Notes under the pieces: generated by a model
What the model was told of the DNA's origin: nothing
The model's database searches: none
The model's input: only the letters and a program-made list of their open reading frames with translations
Assembly (NCBI GenBank): GCA_030685235.1
Contig: MU839262.1
Span: forward strand, 1 to 64,000
DNA from: Copromyces sp. CBS 386.78
Lineage: Eukaryota; Ascomycota; Sordariomycetes; Sordariales; Sordariaceae
DNA length: 64,000 nt
Direction: 5' to 3'
Part shown: in pieces, positions 10,170-22,110 of the stretch
Layout of the letters: every line of letters begins with the position of its first letter
How positions within the stretch are numbered: position 1 is the stretch's first letter
Translations under genes and position numbers: made by a program

Positions 10170-13100
10170 CAGTGATGCCCATAATTCAAGTCAATTCAAG
10201 ATAGGTCTGAAATTGAGTTATCTTACGTAAAATTTTTAGAAATTGATTTGAAGAATCCCTATCTTGCACTATATTGATATTTTGTATTACTTCGGGGTAT
10301 TTTTTTTCCGGGCTACCAAATAGTAAACCCGAACCCCTAGACAATTCCTAACATTATAAAACATTATTTTTACCGCTAGTTCTTAAGTAAAGCGATAATT
10401 TCGATAGTTGTATAATTTAGGCGGTATTTCGAGAGCCCTATAATATAACGAGTTTAATTAAATATATGTTCGTACTCTAATAATATCGCCGGTATAGTTA
10501 GGAAGTCGATGGTTATACGTAATAGGCGAAAAAACCTCTCCCTATTATTAAATTACTATTTAACAGGGTCGAATATTGGGTTATTTCTAATAATAATTAT
10601 TGAAAAATATTAGTTAATTTCGTTGTTTAATTTAAAGTTTTCGCTTAGTTCGTTATAGAAACTATTTTTTTAAAAATATTTAACTTAGCGGGGATTTATA
10701 TTATAGTTTAGTATATTAATAAGCGGCGTAGCTAGGTTAATAACGATGTTACTATACTATTTATAGAATAATTCTCTAAAAGTCTCGAAGATTTCGTTAC
10801 TCTTCTCCTCCTTAAAGTAGGTAAATACGCTACGTTTACGGTAATTAAGGAATAGGATTATTGCTATCCAATACGTTAAAGAGTTTTCAAATAACGTAAT
10901 ATATTTATTAAGCTTAATAAGAGAGAGATCGATATTAGTATAGATAAATAAATTCCTATCGAAATTAAAATTAAAAATAAGGATATTTAGAGCGCGCTAA
11001 TTCTATTAAGGAGGAAGGTCGTCTTTAACTAACTGCGGCAAGTCTACCTCGCTATTGTAATATCGTAGAGGTAACGCTATATTTCGATATAACTATCTAG
11101 CTATAACCGGGTTATCGATATTACGCTATTATTCATTATAATTATTAGCGCAGTTGGCGATAGCGGGTAGGATAAAGGGACCGTAAAATAGCTCTACCTC
11201 TAAACGAGCAGAATATAGAGAATAATAATCTTTTAATTTCGTAATTAAGGTTTTAAGAACGGGGAGGATTTCGCTCAACCCGGGCTCTAATTCCTCGAAC
11301 TGCTTAGTAATCTCTTTAAATAATATAAGGATATTAAAGATCGCTTTAAATATATCTTAATTATAGTTATTGAATACGTTTTGCTTAAGTATTTACTTTA
11401 CTAAGTTTAAATCGCTTTAATTGAAGAAATATTATATATCGATAGCGAGGCGTAAATGAAGGGCGTACTCGATTATAAAGTACTAAGAATTCTATCGTAT
11501 TAAATTATTTTATAGAAATATTAAATTTACATCTTTATCGTTAATATATACGTCGCCTATAAAAAAAAAAAAATTAGTAATAGAAATAATAATGAGGAGA
11601 AAATTACTAACTAAACTCTTAAAGTAAATAAGGTAGTACATCTTTATATTATATTAAAATAAAATTCTCTCTCCTCTACGGGGACCTCTTAATAAATTAT
11701 ATAATACGGTATAATTTACTAAATATAACCCGCTTCCTCTATTAATCTATCGTTCTAATATCTTTATCGTTATTTTCGTTATTATTCTTATTTTTATCCT
11801 TATTATTATTACCCCCCAAAATATTCTCGCAATCGCCTTCAAAAAACGCCTTCGTAATTAAATTAATAATATAGCCTAAGTAATAAATACAGCGCTATCT
11901 CAATTCTTCCCCGACGTCTAAATTATTTACCCCCGTTTTTACCAATATATATTTAATCGCCTTATTATTTAATTCTATACTATTGTACTAGAATTAACCG
12001 AGCTTCTTCTAGAGATTATAATTGTTAATTATATTATAAAATATAGCGCTAATATTTTCGCCACTATAATTACCCTTAATGTAGGGTATTACAAATAAGT
12101 GCGTATATAGTTAATTAATAGTATCAACGAAATAACCGACGACGGCTATTATAGTATAACCGTTTAAGGATATTTAAAAATCGAAAGAAATATATACTTT
12201 ATATAGGGTTTTAATAAGTAAAGATATTAAATTTATTTTTTCAATACAATATTTCTCTTCCAACTACCTTTAAATCGTCGAACGACCTTTGGGAATAATT
12301 TCTAATAAAGCGAAGTTTAATAATAATATTAAATTGTAAAAGTCTTTATTCTCGACTACTATATAACCGGTATTTAAAGAAATAACGAAATCTATTAACG
12401 CTACCTTAATAATATTACTATAAATTTTAAATATTAAACCCCGCAATTTTATAATATTAAAAGTATTATAAATAGTTTTATACTTCTTATTTGATAATTC
12501 GTTTTTAGGGTCGAATTTATAATAATTCCTTTCGAAATATTTAACGGCGCCGTTCGTCGAAATTATCTTATAAAAATAATCGTAATAATCGTAGAACTAA
12601 TAAATTTCGTCCTTTTTTATAATATCTTTCTAATCCCTGCGACCGAATCGACCTAAAATAATATTATAGCGGTATACTTAAAACCGTTTATCTTACTAAT
12701 ATAATAATTACGAATCGAATATATACCGCTAGCTGTTAATTACTATATAAGGCTATTCGGAATATAGTCCCGTTAATGTTTTTAAATTTACTGCTTTTAA
12801 TTTAACGACTTTCGCTTATAATTATCGTAGTAGGCGAAGGGTAGTAATCGCCTATAAATTAAGTTATAATAAGTTCGTCGATAGCGGCGGTAGAGCGGGG
12901 CTTGACTTCGCTAGGCTAGTTTAATTAGTAGGAATAAATATTATAATAAGGGGTTCTATAAGTAGCGCTATTAGTATTAATTTAGTAATAGGTATAATTG
13001 ACGATCTTAATTATATAATTAACAGTTGAAGTTAATAGAAATCGAACGAACTTAACGGGGGACTCCAAAATCCTTAATACTAACGATCCCCATTACGAAT

Positions 13101-13376
13101 TAATATACGATATATACGTACCGATCCGAGGCCCCAACGTACGTTATTAAAGTAGGCAAGCAATTGTTATATGCATTAGAATTACTAAATTCTGCACCAA
13201 AAACAGGTTATTAATATATCGATGAGTAATAACCTACCTGTATGACGAAACGATAATATTAAGATAAGACGGGGTTACGATTGAATTACATTTAAAAAAT
13301 TTTCCCCTAATTTGAATTGCCTAAAGAGAGTCTGATCTGAATTATCTTGAAGCGACTTGAATTATGGGCATCACTG
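10170..13376 (-). mobile_element. Complete RIP-mutated hAT transposon, 3207 bp
   Basis: The left end begins CAGTGATGCCCATAATTC and the right end is its inverted copy (element ends ...GGGCATCACTG at 13376); similarity continues imperfectly for about 30-40 bp. The element is flanked by an exact 8-bp direct repeat, GTCCAACC (10162-10169 and 13377-13384). A CAGTG-type terminus with an 8-bp duplication is diagnostic of the hAT superfamily. The interior is strongly AT-rich with stops in every frame, and the switch to normal base composition falls close to the termini, as expected for RIP confined to a repeated element. The transposase remnant is on the minus strand. Boundaries are well supported. 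Confidence 0.9.
10379..12900 (-). pseudogene. hAT transposase remnant
   Basis: Reading the minus strand near 10510-10379 gives a block with IDFLTIPA, then a GTRY-like stretch, then a YRLN..TTIEIIALL stretch. This is the arrangement of the hAT C-terminal dimerisation domain (IPA, ERVFS-like, R..L, and a final helix ending in LKxW). About 230 bp upstream (10660-10750) an NPR-VKYF segment resembles the typical LNPR..YF.K.W element. Stop codons, mostly TAA/TAG where Gln or Trp codons would be expected, interrupt all frames, consistent with C-to-T and G-to-A RIP changes. The upstream limit is approximate because similarity is lost to mutation. Confidence 0.75.
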
Positions 13377-13384
13377 GTCCAACC

Positions 13385-16300
13385 CGTCCGAACCGTCGAC
13401 ACGGCCCGGGGACCACGGAACGACCACGGCACGTTATATAGGTCGTTGAATGCTTGGCGCGCGGACGAGCACAGATGCTTCTTCCTTCCATAGTCCAACT
13501 CCTCCTATGCAAAAGGAGACAGCCAGCCAGCCAGCCAGCCAAGGCCAGTTTCGTCTATCTGTCTGGCTGTGTGACTTTACTTGCTTGTATGGTCTCGTAA
13601 GGCATCATCATCATCTTTCCGCCCGTCTGTCCGTCTGTACTAACTAACTAAAGGCCATGTGGAAGTTGGGTACGGTAGAGGTAGGCATGGGAACCGGGAG
13701 ATGGGAATGCAACGCTTGCTTTTCTTTACCGGTTGTACCGGGCCCTTATCCGAGAAGCCACGTTTTCCGTCGTTACCCATGTATGAGTGCATTCACGCTT
13801 CCAGAAGGATATACATGTGTAAGAGGCAAAGCGTGTTTGATGTGCTTGCTTCCATGACAGAAAGAAAGAAAAGGCTCCACAGTGACGCCGAGGGATCGGT
13901 CCTGCCCCTGTTTTTGTTATTAGCGCACTGTTGGAACTTGGAACAGGCTGTTTCCAAACCTGGAGACAGAACCGTTTCGTTTCGCCTTGTTGTCGCCCTA
14001 TTGCTGATGGAGTCCGCGGGTCCGTATACTACTACAGGGTCCGTGGGTCCGTATCGATCGAAAAGATCATTTTGCCAGCGTTGTATCCAGGAGATTGGAT
14101 GGTCCCCGGGTTTCTTTCCCCTCTGACAGCGAGCGCTCTGTCGGAAACGTTTTGACCTCTTCGAACTCTGCGGGATATGCTCAAAAATCCAAAATGACGA
14201 GTCACACTATATCAATGTCCAATGTCAATGTCTCATACCGGCGCTTTCCATGATTTCCATCTTGCTTCTTCAGATTTATCACAAAAGTCCAAAGTGATAA
14301 CCGTCAAAGGAAAACTGTCGGGATCCGTTCCCCGGTTGGTTGCTGTGATATTCCTTGCTGTTCTTTGCTTCCATGACCGACCTTGAAAGGAAACGCGTTC
14401 CTTTGGTGATCATTCGCACCCAGGGGCATCGACTTTGCCCAGCGAGGAGGGTGTTTCCTTCGTTCGCTCGAACTTCGGGCCATCCGGGTGCTGAATTTAG
14501 CCATGCCCCGTCAGTGCTTTGTCGGTACCTGCAGTAGCGTCGCTAGGCGTGCTAGCGCAACTCCACAGGCCACGAGGATCAGAACAACTCCCAGGTACCA
14601 GCGGGACTTGGATGGTTGGAAACCTTGGAACTGCCCTGCCCTGCGTGTGGCATGGCTTCTGGAAGTTCTTCTGGAACCGAAAGAACGAAGGGAACTGTGC
14701 CAGGCCTCCACGGTGCTCGCTGCCGGTTTTGTTCCTGTTCCCCCGTCATTTCCCCCCCGGCACTGACCAGTCACCTTTTCTCGCTTCTGTTTGCCGGCAT
14801 GGCATGGCATGGCATGGCATTGCCGCAGGTCGTCGTAACCGTGAGAGTGAAAAGGCGATAGTATTAGACCGGGGTTGGAGACCGTGGTCCGTAGAATACA
14901 TAAGGTACTATGCCATGTTTGGGAACCTAGTTCCCCGGCAAATTGGCAAGGATGGTGGAAAGGCCGGCGCGCGCTTTCAGCTTCGATTGCTTCCACTTTT
15001 CTTCCTTCCTTTGCTTCTTCTGCTTCTGTACGATTCTAGCCTCTTTCCCTTTTGGGTCTGGGTCCCTGTTAAATTGTCCCTCCGTCACTCCGTTTCAAGG
15101 CGTTTTCGAATTGGCACCCTGCAATGCGATAGTGTGGTTTCGTAGGGATTAGTTTGCGGCAGTGCTGCTTGCTTGAAAATGTCACCCCCGGCCCTGGGTA
15201 TTTGGTGTTTTGGGTACATTAGTGGTTTGGGATTCAACTGTCCACTTCGAAAATTATCCTTGTTTGATGTCGTGAATCACCCAAGCTCCAAAATAATGCC
15301 ATCCAATGTCGGAAAGCTCCCGGCAAAAAGACGAGAATTGTTAGGAAAGGAGAACCGAACGAAGCGACGCGAAGACGGGGGCACGCCGTGCGCTACATTA
15401 CAGTCTCTTTTCGTCAAGCGAAGCGGGTCCAAACACCACTCATCAAGATTCCAACATCAGCTGCTTTTGTTCTCCTCGGCGTCGGCAACTCTTCCCCTTG
15501 CCTTGCCCTTTCCTACTTTCCCCCCACGCAATCACATGTGAAGTGTTGACAAACTCGGTGATTGCATCGTGATGAGCGAGCCTTGACCAACCACCACGAC
15601 CATACATGGAGGTTTTGGTGAGGTCGGTCGATGGGACCTTTTCTCAAATCCTTAACAACCGTGTATCCATTCAGTTCGCCAAGAAGACGCCGTGAGTTAA
15701 GTCCCGGCCCCGGTCCCGTCGTGACATGGAAGTTAGGCGAGTGGAGAAGTGGGCATCACCTCACCTCACCAGGCTCATGCAACACTCCTCTTCTCTTCCG
15801 TCCGGGTTTCTTTCCCCGCCCGGCCTTCACCTCCTTGTCGTTCCGGCGCCGTTAAGTCCGTCCAAGCCCAAAGCCAAAACCCGGTGCTTGATGAGCCAAA
15901 CGGGGACCTTTTCCCGAAGCCCTGTCCTGCCTTGTCTCTTCTATCTCAAAGCACACGCGCCTGCTCGGTGACCCCCGATTACATACCCCAGGCGCAGTTT
16001 GACTAGTACCTATTTGTCGCGTGTCAAAACAAAGCATCTTCGATAACCCACCCTAGCTAGGGACCGAACAAACACCCGCCGAAAAGCCCGGACGGCGGTC
16101 GTTCGCGGGTCCGACGGGGAAAAGGCATTCTGGAAGGAAGAAAAGAAACGGTTGCGGGAGAAGGGAAGTGGAGCAAATGCAGCGGGTGCCATTCATGTGT
16201 ACTCAGGGGCCGCCGCTCGGGGAAGTTTGTCGTCAATCCACTTACTTGCACGCCAGCCACACACCACACCACCCACATAATATTGACCACACCACACCAC

Positions 16301-18345
16301 TTTGAGCTATCGCAAAACGTTTCTCTGATTCTGACAGGTCAGCAAATCGTAATACTGCCATATTGCCGCAGACAGTTGAAGTTCCTTGACTTTCAGCTCA
16401 GCGAAAATCAAAACGGTGCGAAAATAGCCATGTACGAGCGTTTGACACTCCGGCGGTTACCTGTGCGGCCCCCAAAATGCGTGGGATGGGGCATGGCACA
16501 TGGGAGTTTGGTGATGAACGTTCCCTCATATGTCCTATTTGGGAATGGCTTCCATCGACATAAAACGTTTGCACCGTGTTTGATGATTCGTGATTGTATA
16601 TCCCCTTGTTGGAATCTGCTAGTCGAAACGTTTTGATTATGTCGAACATGGAGGTGGATGATACCTACACTACCTGCTTCCTTGTTTGGGATTAATCGGT
16701 ATTGTTTTGTTCTTTTGTGGTCATCGTGATTCTGGTGAAGGTTACCTAGTTGTGGTACTTTTGCCCATCGTATGGGGAACAGCGAGTGCGTATGGGGATG
16801 ATTAAGGAGATGGGTTAACACCACAGCTTCTTCCACTCTCTTGTGCCATTACCTTTGTGTCGACAATTGCAATTCCCCTCCCCCAGCGCAAGTATCGGCA
16901 AGATCGTCATCATCCAAACCGTCCATGTCGAATAACTGATTGCTTCCATCACCCTTCTATCATCCCCGGCCCCTCCTTGCTTTTTTCCTCTTACTATTTC
17001 TGGTCGCCCCCAATTCCCCAGTAAGCGTTTGTTGATTTGTTGAGTTTGTGTCAAAAAATAGGTCGCTTCCACTCATCTGTCACTTGGGGGCTGTCAAGCA
17101 AACTCAGCGCCAGTTGGCGGTTGATAGATAGTAGTAATTCCCAACTCAGAATCACAAGGCCTTCCTTGCCTTGCAAACAATGTTTAAGCCTTGCTGTCCT
17201 TAACCATGTGGCTTTACCCGCTCACATGCACCACGCACCACACGGCAACGCCGCAATTGTTGAGTTGAGTTGAGTTGCTGCTGACTGACAGACTGTCAAG
17301 CGTCCTTCCCGGTAAGCCACGATAGCCACGATAGCCATGCTGCCATGCCATGCTTCATCTTTGACAGCGATAACGGTTATAACGCCACCACGCACCGTTC
17401 GCCGTTTGTGAATGTCCGTGGTTTAGTGTGGGTGGTGTCTAAAAAGTGGAAGATGGAGTCAACTGCATGGTCTTTTCCCGCACGCAATATCTCGTCCACC
17501 ACCATGTACTCATCCCACTGCATTATCGGCCGTTGTCAAAGTGCGCCACGCTGCCACAGTGGCAACGGTCTAGCCTTTCAATTTTCAAAGTCCATCAGTG
17601 ACGTTAACTTTCATGGGCTCGCGGGCTGGACTGTTGTCAAAGTGAACTGAACGTGGCTTGGCCGGACCGTTATCTGTTAGTTGTCAGTTAATCAATATAG
17701 AGTTCAATTCAACTGCCGGCCGATCGCATTGAGTGTGTGAGTAAGTCGTCTCATGAGCGCCTCCATACCGCCAGGAAAAATGTAGCATATGAGTCGCGTG
17801 GTGGGCGTCAACTGTCCTGGGTGCCATGCGCCCATAATAATTTGTTTGCGTAGGGCAGGTGAACGGCATTTGACTCAGCCATATCTTATCCCAGTTCACG
17901 CCCACCTGTCATAATCATGTCAGTTAGCCTTTCCCGTCCGACGAGTGCGGGTGCACAGAGACAACTGATAAGTTGTCAGTCATCCAGTCCATGTCAGCAT
18001 GGCGAGACCGGCGAGACTGGCGGTTGGCGGCTGGCGGCTGAGGGTGCCTGATGCCTGATGGTTCGTGGGGGTCTCGTCGGTTATTACCTCTACTGTCGTG
18101 AGTAACACGGGGGTTTGAAGCAGTTGGGTGATGCGGCGTCCTGGCCATCTGTCAGTTATTTATGAAGACAGCTGCGGTTCGGCTATGCTTGTCTCAGTCA
18201 CTTGTAAGTCTTTGCAAGTCTGAGACAGCAAGGACGCAACTCAGGCACGCCAGGTTGCCAGTGGCCAACCTGTTTAGAGCATTTCTGTTTTGGAATACTC
18301 TATTCGTTATGTCCGTATACCCAAGTCAGTCAGTCAAAAGAACCA
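13385..18345. other. Long non-coding tract between the hAT element and the first candidate orphan gene
   Basis: Base composition is normal and no RIP signature is present. ORFs on both strands are short, rich in Cys/Trp/Arg/His and have no domain. Small tandem repeats include AGCC units at about 13517-13541 and a GGCAT pentamer array at 14796-14820. I see no RNA gene here. Confidence 0.45.
14796..14820. repeat. GGCAT pentamer microsatellite
   Basis: Five consecutive GGCAT units. Shorter runs of the same CATGC/GGCAT word occur at about 9867-9878, 17339-17352, 32715-32730 and 41571-41588, so this pentamer recurs in the gene-poor parts of the window. Confidence 0.7.
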
Positions 18346-19052
18346 TCAGTCAATTTCTTTGTTGATAGCCCTTCTGCTTGTCGTCGGACAAACGGTGAAG
18401 ATCAGACCTTGGTGATAAAATGACTGGTCAACATACGCATGAAGGATGACAAGAGGTAAAACCTACCGATGTCGTGAACCGTAGACTGACTGACTGATGG
18501 AGGGGAATACAAAACCAAATATGCGACGCTTAACCTAGCATAGGTACCTCTAGGGCAACCTGTGCGCGGAGTAATTCCGGGTTGATCCAGTTGTATGGAT
18601 TTGCCGTTACGTCCGCTCGGCTGCTCTTTTGAGATTATGAATGTCTCTCTTCCCCAGAATATGGCAACACCTGAGATTCGGAGATCATGTCGTCTCACAT
18701 TTATCCGATCCTATATACGATCCGTAGGTGTGAGGCAGGGCAGACCTTACCTGAGGGTATAGCATAGAGATGAATATTGACCGCTAGGAAGTTACTTTGA
18801 CAGTCTTGACGGTCCGACGCCGTGTCGATGCCGAACTCCCTCTGAAAGGCAGATGGTCAGTACTGGACCCTAAACAGTAAGGTGGTATCAGCTTATTTCC
18901 CTGGAACTTCCCGCTTGAGACGACTTACCTACAACGTTGTGTCCAGGGGGCATGCCATTGTCTAGACATCTAGTGCTGTTCCCAGCCCCTGGATAGCCTA
19001 TCAAGATAGTCCCATTACCAACACCACAAGACCAACAACAACAAATCATCAT
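18346..19052 (-). CDS. Candidate four-exon orphan protein, 158 aa
   Basis: Minus-strand exons 19052-18933, 18841-18751, 18670-18467 and 18407-18346 join in frame to 159 codons ending TGA. Intron 1 has a GTAGGT donor, a TACTGAC branch site and a TTTCAG acceptor; intron 2 has GTAAGG and CTCAG; intron 3 has GTAGGT and an unusual AAG acceptor. The joined protein contains GTILIGYPGAGNSTRC, then AVNIHLYAIPSG and VAIFWGRETFIISK segments. The first in-frame ATG (19052-19050) gives a Cys-rich hydrophobic N-terminus (MMICCCWSC) that could be a poor signal peptide; a missing upstream exon is possible. No family is recognised. The exons are short for this kind of genome, so the model needs transcript support. 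Confidence 0.4.
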
Positions 19053-20419
19053 CAAAAGGAAAGTCTGTAATGAGGCCAATACCAGTCACATGATCCAAGG
19101 CGAATGCATCCCCGGAAAAAAGAAACCTGGGGGGCCCAGATCATCAGGCCGCTGTCTTCTTTTCTTCTTTCTTTTGGATTTCTTCTCCGCGGTCACTAGC
19201 TGAGCCGGGGTCTTGGGCGGATGGACTTCCCATTGGCAACTAACTGCCCGGGGCGCGCCAGCCGAGTGACAATCATCGATGCGCTATTTGCCTTGCTAGC
19301 CCTAGCACCAACGGGGAGATTCATCACAGTGTGTCTGTCTATGTCCAATGCCACTTCGCGCACAATCAATATGAATGACGGGCACCAATGTATGTTCCAC
19401 TCATCACCTTTTCTTGGATTTGGCCATTCGGTCTTCGGTCTGGAGGATTTTGAGCTGATAAAACCCTCCGTTTCGTGTGAGGAAAGGAAAGGCAAAGGAA
19501 ATATGCTCCAAACGGAAAGCAAAGCGACCAACTCAGCCTTTGACTGGCCCGAGCCGTTGCGGCCCTGAACCCGTCGCGTTGGGTGTCTGGGTAATGAAGG
19601 CCTGTGACTCATTCACGTGTGATTCAGTTTGTATGGTGATTGATTGATAAGAAAAGGCAACAGTGTCAGCCAAGTTGTTCAAGGGTAAAGCAAGAAAACA
19701 ACTTGTTTTCCGCTGTAGCAATCAATCAAGCACTCGCATCACATTTGCCTCTATTCGTGTGCGTGTTTCAGGAGAGCAAGCAAAACCTGATTTAAGGGGT
19801 TTCCAGCCAGCTGGGCTAACGGCGCTCACTCAGCGTGCCAGGCCCGACATTGATTGAGTGAAATGGGAAGTGTGTAGTGCGAGCGGCCGGCGGTCCGCGT
19901 CGTCATTGTGCTTTGTCGGGTACCAAACTTTACCCATGTCAAGGACGGGGAGCGTTGACGGAACGCTAACGCAGGAACACATTTGCACCCTTGCAAGGTG
20001 TTGAAAAGGCATTTCCGTCCCGCTCACTCGGTGCCCCGGGGGCGTGCGCGTGCGCATGCGAGCTTGCCGTTTCGTACCACGGCCTCTTCCCTTTTTGTTA
20101 CTGCTGCAAGGTACCAAGGCCGGGTTCCCAGGTTGAACTATGACGGAGGGTTGGCACCTTTTCTGGCATCGAGCTTGTATGTCGGTAGCACCTTGGTTGG
20201 CCTCCTACCGTGGCCGAGCTCAGCCAGGCCAGGTACAAGACGCGGGACGGAGGGATCCGAGACGATTACGGATGGCCGTTTCACAAGAGGGGCCGGACCA
20301 AGTATACGGTACATCACTCAACACCGTTCTGCTGCTCTTTTGTTTGCAATGTCTCACAACTTCTCAGCCTTTCCGTCCCACTCAGCAGTCTCAGCACCGG
20401 GGAGGGGGCAAAACATAAC
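19053..20419. other. Intergenic, no supported gene
   Basis: Only short ORFs with no domain and no good splice signals. It separates the two candidate minus-strand orphan genes and would contain the promoter of the one at 18346-19052. Confidence 0.45.
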
Positions 20420-21111
20420 TTACCTAGGCTGCCACAACGGCGGCACTCCGTATTGTCCGGTTCTACCTAGCCTTAGATAAACTGTCCGGTCGAAGCGGAC
20501 TCCAGGTCCAGCACCGCAGTAGTCAGGCATGATGAGGCTCAGCATCTGCAACAAACGCTGAGGATAGGTGGACCGGATCGGTTCCCCGGGCTGTCGCTTC
20601 GGCCTTCTAAATGTAATTCTCAAGGTTAATATGTGGTGCCGCAATCGCCTTCCACTTGTGTATCGTCTTGTCGCCGCATTAGTCTGCCTAGGCTTCTGGC
20701 TTTCCGTACGATCGCTCCTAACCGCAAGCCCATCTATCCTTTGGGAAAAGATGACTGTGATTATTGACACCAAAAGCATGAGTGTACCCCATTCGAGCAC
20801 TTGAGATAATGAGAGCGTGCGGAAATGTGGTTTTGGGTTAGGTTTCCCCGCGGCGCTATTTCTGGCAGATAAAACTCACGGTATCCTGGCGAATAGGCGT
20901 TGAGATCGAAGGAGGGGTAGTGGTTGGAAGGACTATGCAGTTTCTGTGCCGTTTTGTCGGTATCTGCAACCAAATACAGCAGTGTAGCTCCCAAGTCGTG
21001 TACATAAGTAGTAATCTTGGGGTACCTTTCGTGTCTTGGCCTCTCCCAACCCTGATCCATAGGGTAGACCTTATTTAGCGACGATGCTCCGTCAGAGCCG
21101 TGAATGGTCAT
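20420..21111 (-). CDS. Candidate two-exon orphan protein, 188 aa
   Basis: Exon 1 is 21111-20880 (ATG at 21111) and exon 2 is 20754-20420; the intron 20755-20879 has a GTGAGT donor and a CACAG acceptor and preserves the frame. Exon 1 begins MTIHGSDGASSL and contains a YPKITTYVHDLGATLLYLVAD segment. Exon 2 is rich in Arg and less convincing. Further coding-like blocks lie upstream on the same strand: 21898-22041, preceded by a good intron (22042-22110 with GTAAGT, TACTAAT and CACAG), and around 22111-22170. These may be more exons of the same gene, but I could not join all of them in one frame. No family is recognised. Confidence 0.33.
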
Positions 21112-22110
21112 GAGAAGTAGGGCAGGGCAAAGCCCACAATGATGCAGTGGGGGTCTCGATACAAGATGGCCCCCTCCAGAGCATCTCTTCTGAAATCGCC
21201 CTCGATATTGTTGCTGAAGCACGGCCCTGCATGATGTCAGTTCCAGATACCTTCAAGGGAACCTCGGGCAAGAGCATGGGGGCAATCGAGGCCCCACGAC
21301 ACACAACACCCGGGACCTTGCAATCCCCGAAAGTGTATTGCATCGCACAACAGCACCTATTTCAAGGTCTGATAGCCATATCGCCCCAAAACAAAGAAGA
21401 TGGATTGCTTAGGATACGACGAACTGGCAACACAGTTGTGTTCCCCGCACCCTTGCTGAACTTGACAAGTGCTGGTAGCCTTGTCTGTGTTCGCAACAAT
21501 GTCTCAGGTTGTAGCCGTAGGAAACATTGCGCTGTATACTCCGTCGCTCCTCTATCTCACTTGGCGCAGCGTCGTCTTGGTCAGCCAAAGTGACTTTGAT
21601 TATCCCCGTGTTACCCGTTACGCATGTCAGGCTCGCGGGCGGACAGTCCCATTCGGTGGGCTGTGGGGGACTCAGGCGGCGTAGTCGCGGGAAATGGTAC
21701 TCGGGCCTTTTACACCCTCCTACCTATCCAACCTCCAGAAATACCTGCGCAGCCAGCTAGTGTATGTCATAGGAGGATGATTACTTGAATCCACGTGCTG
21801 GTAAGGCAACCCGATACCACAGAACATGGGTTTCTGGAAATCTTCGGCTGCAGCAACTTGGCTAGATGCGATGCCATTCGACAAGGTAATCTGTAGCTCA
21901 TGCCCTGTCACCTTGTACAGTACCGGAGATAGATTGCAGTATAGAAGCCAACGCGGAAGGCAGGTGAACTGCCGCTGCTCGCGCAAACATGAGGCTTACT
22001 ACATGTCCGTCATCTCCTGCTGCGCAAGAGTGGACGTGAATCTGTGCGTGGTCATTAGTACACGGCTACCAAATAGCCCAAGGGAGGAAAAGAGACTCCG
22101 CGGTACTTAC

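Noticed and set aside
10170..13376. AT-rich block considered as a centromere-like or non-transposon AT island
   Set aside because: Exact 8-bp duplication, inverted termini and hAT protein remnants show it is a RIP-mutated transposon.
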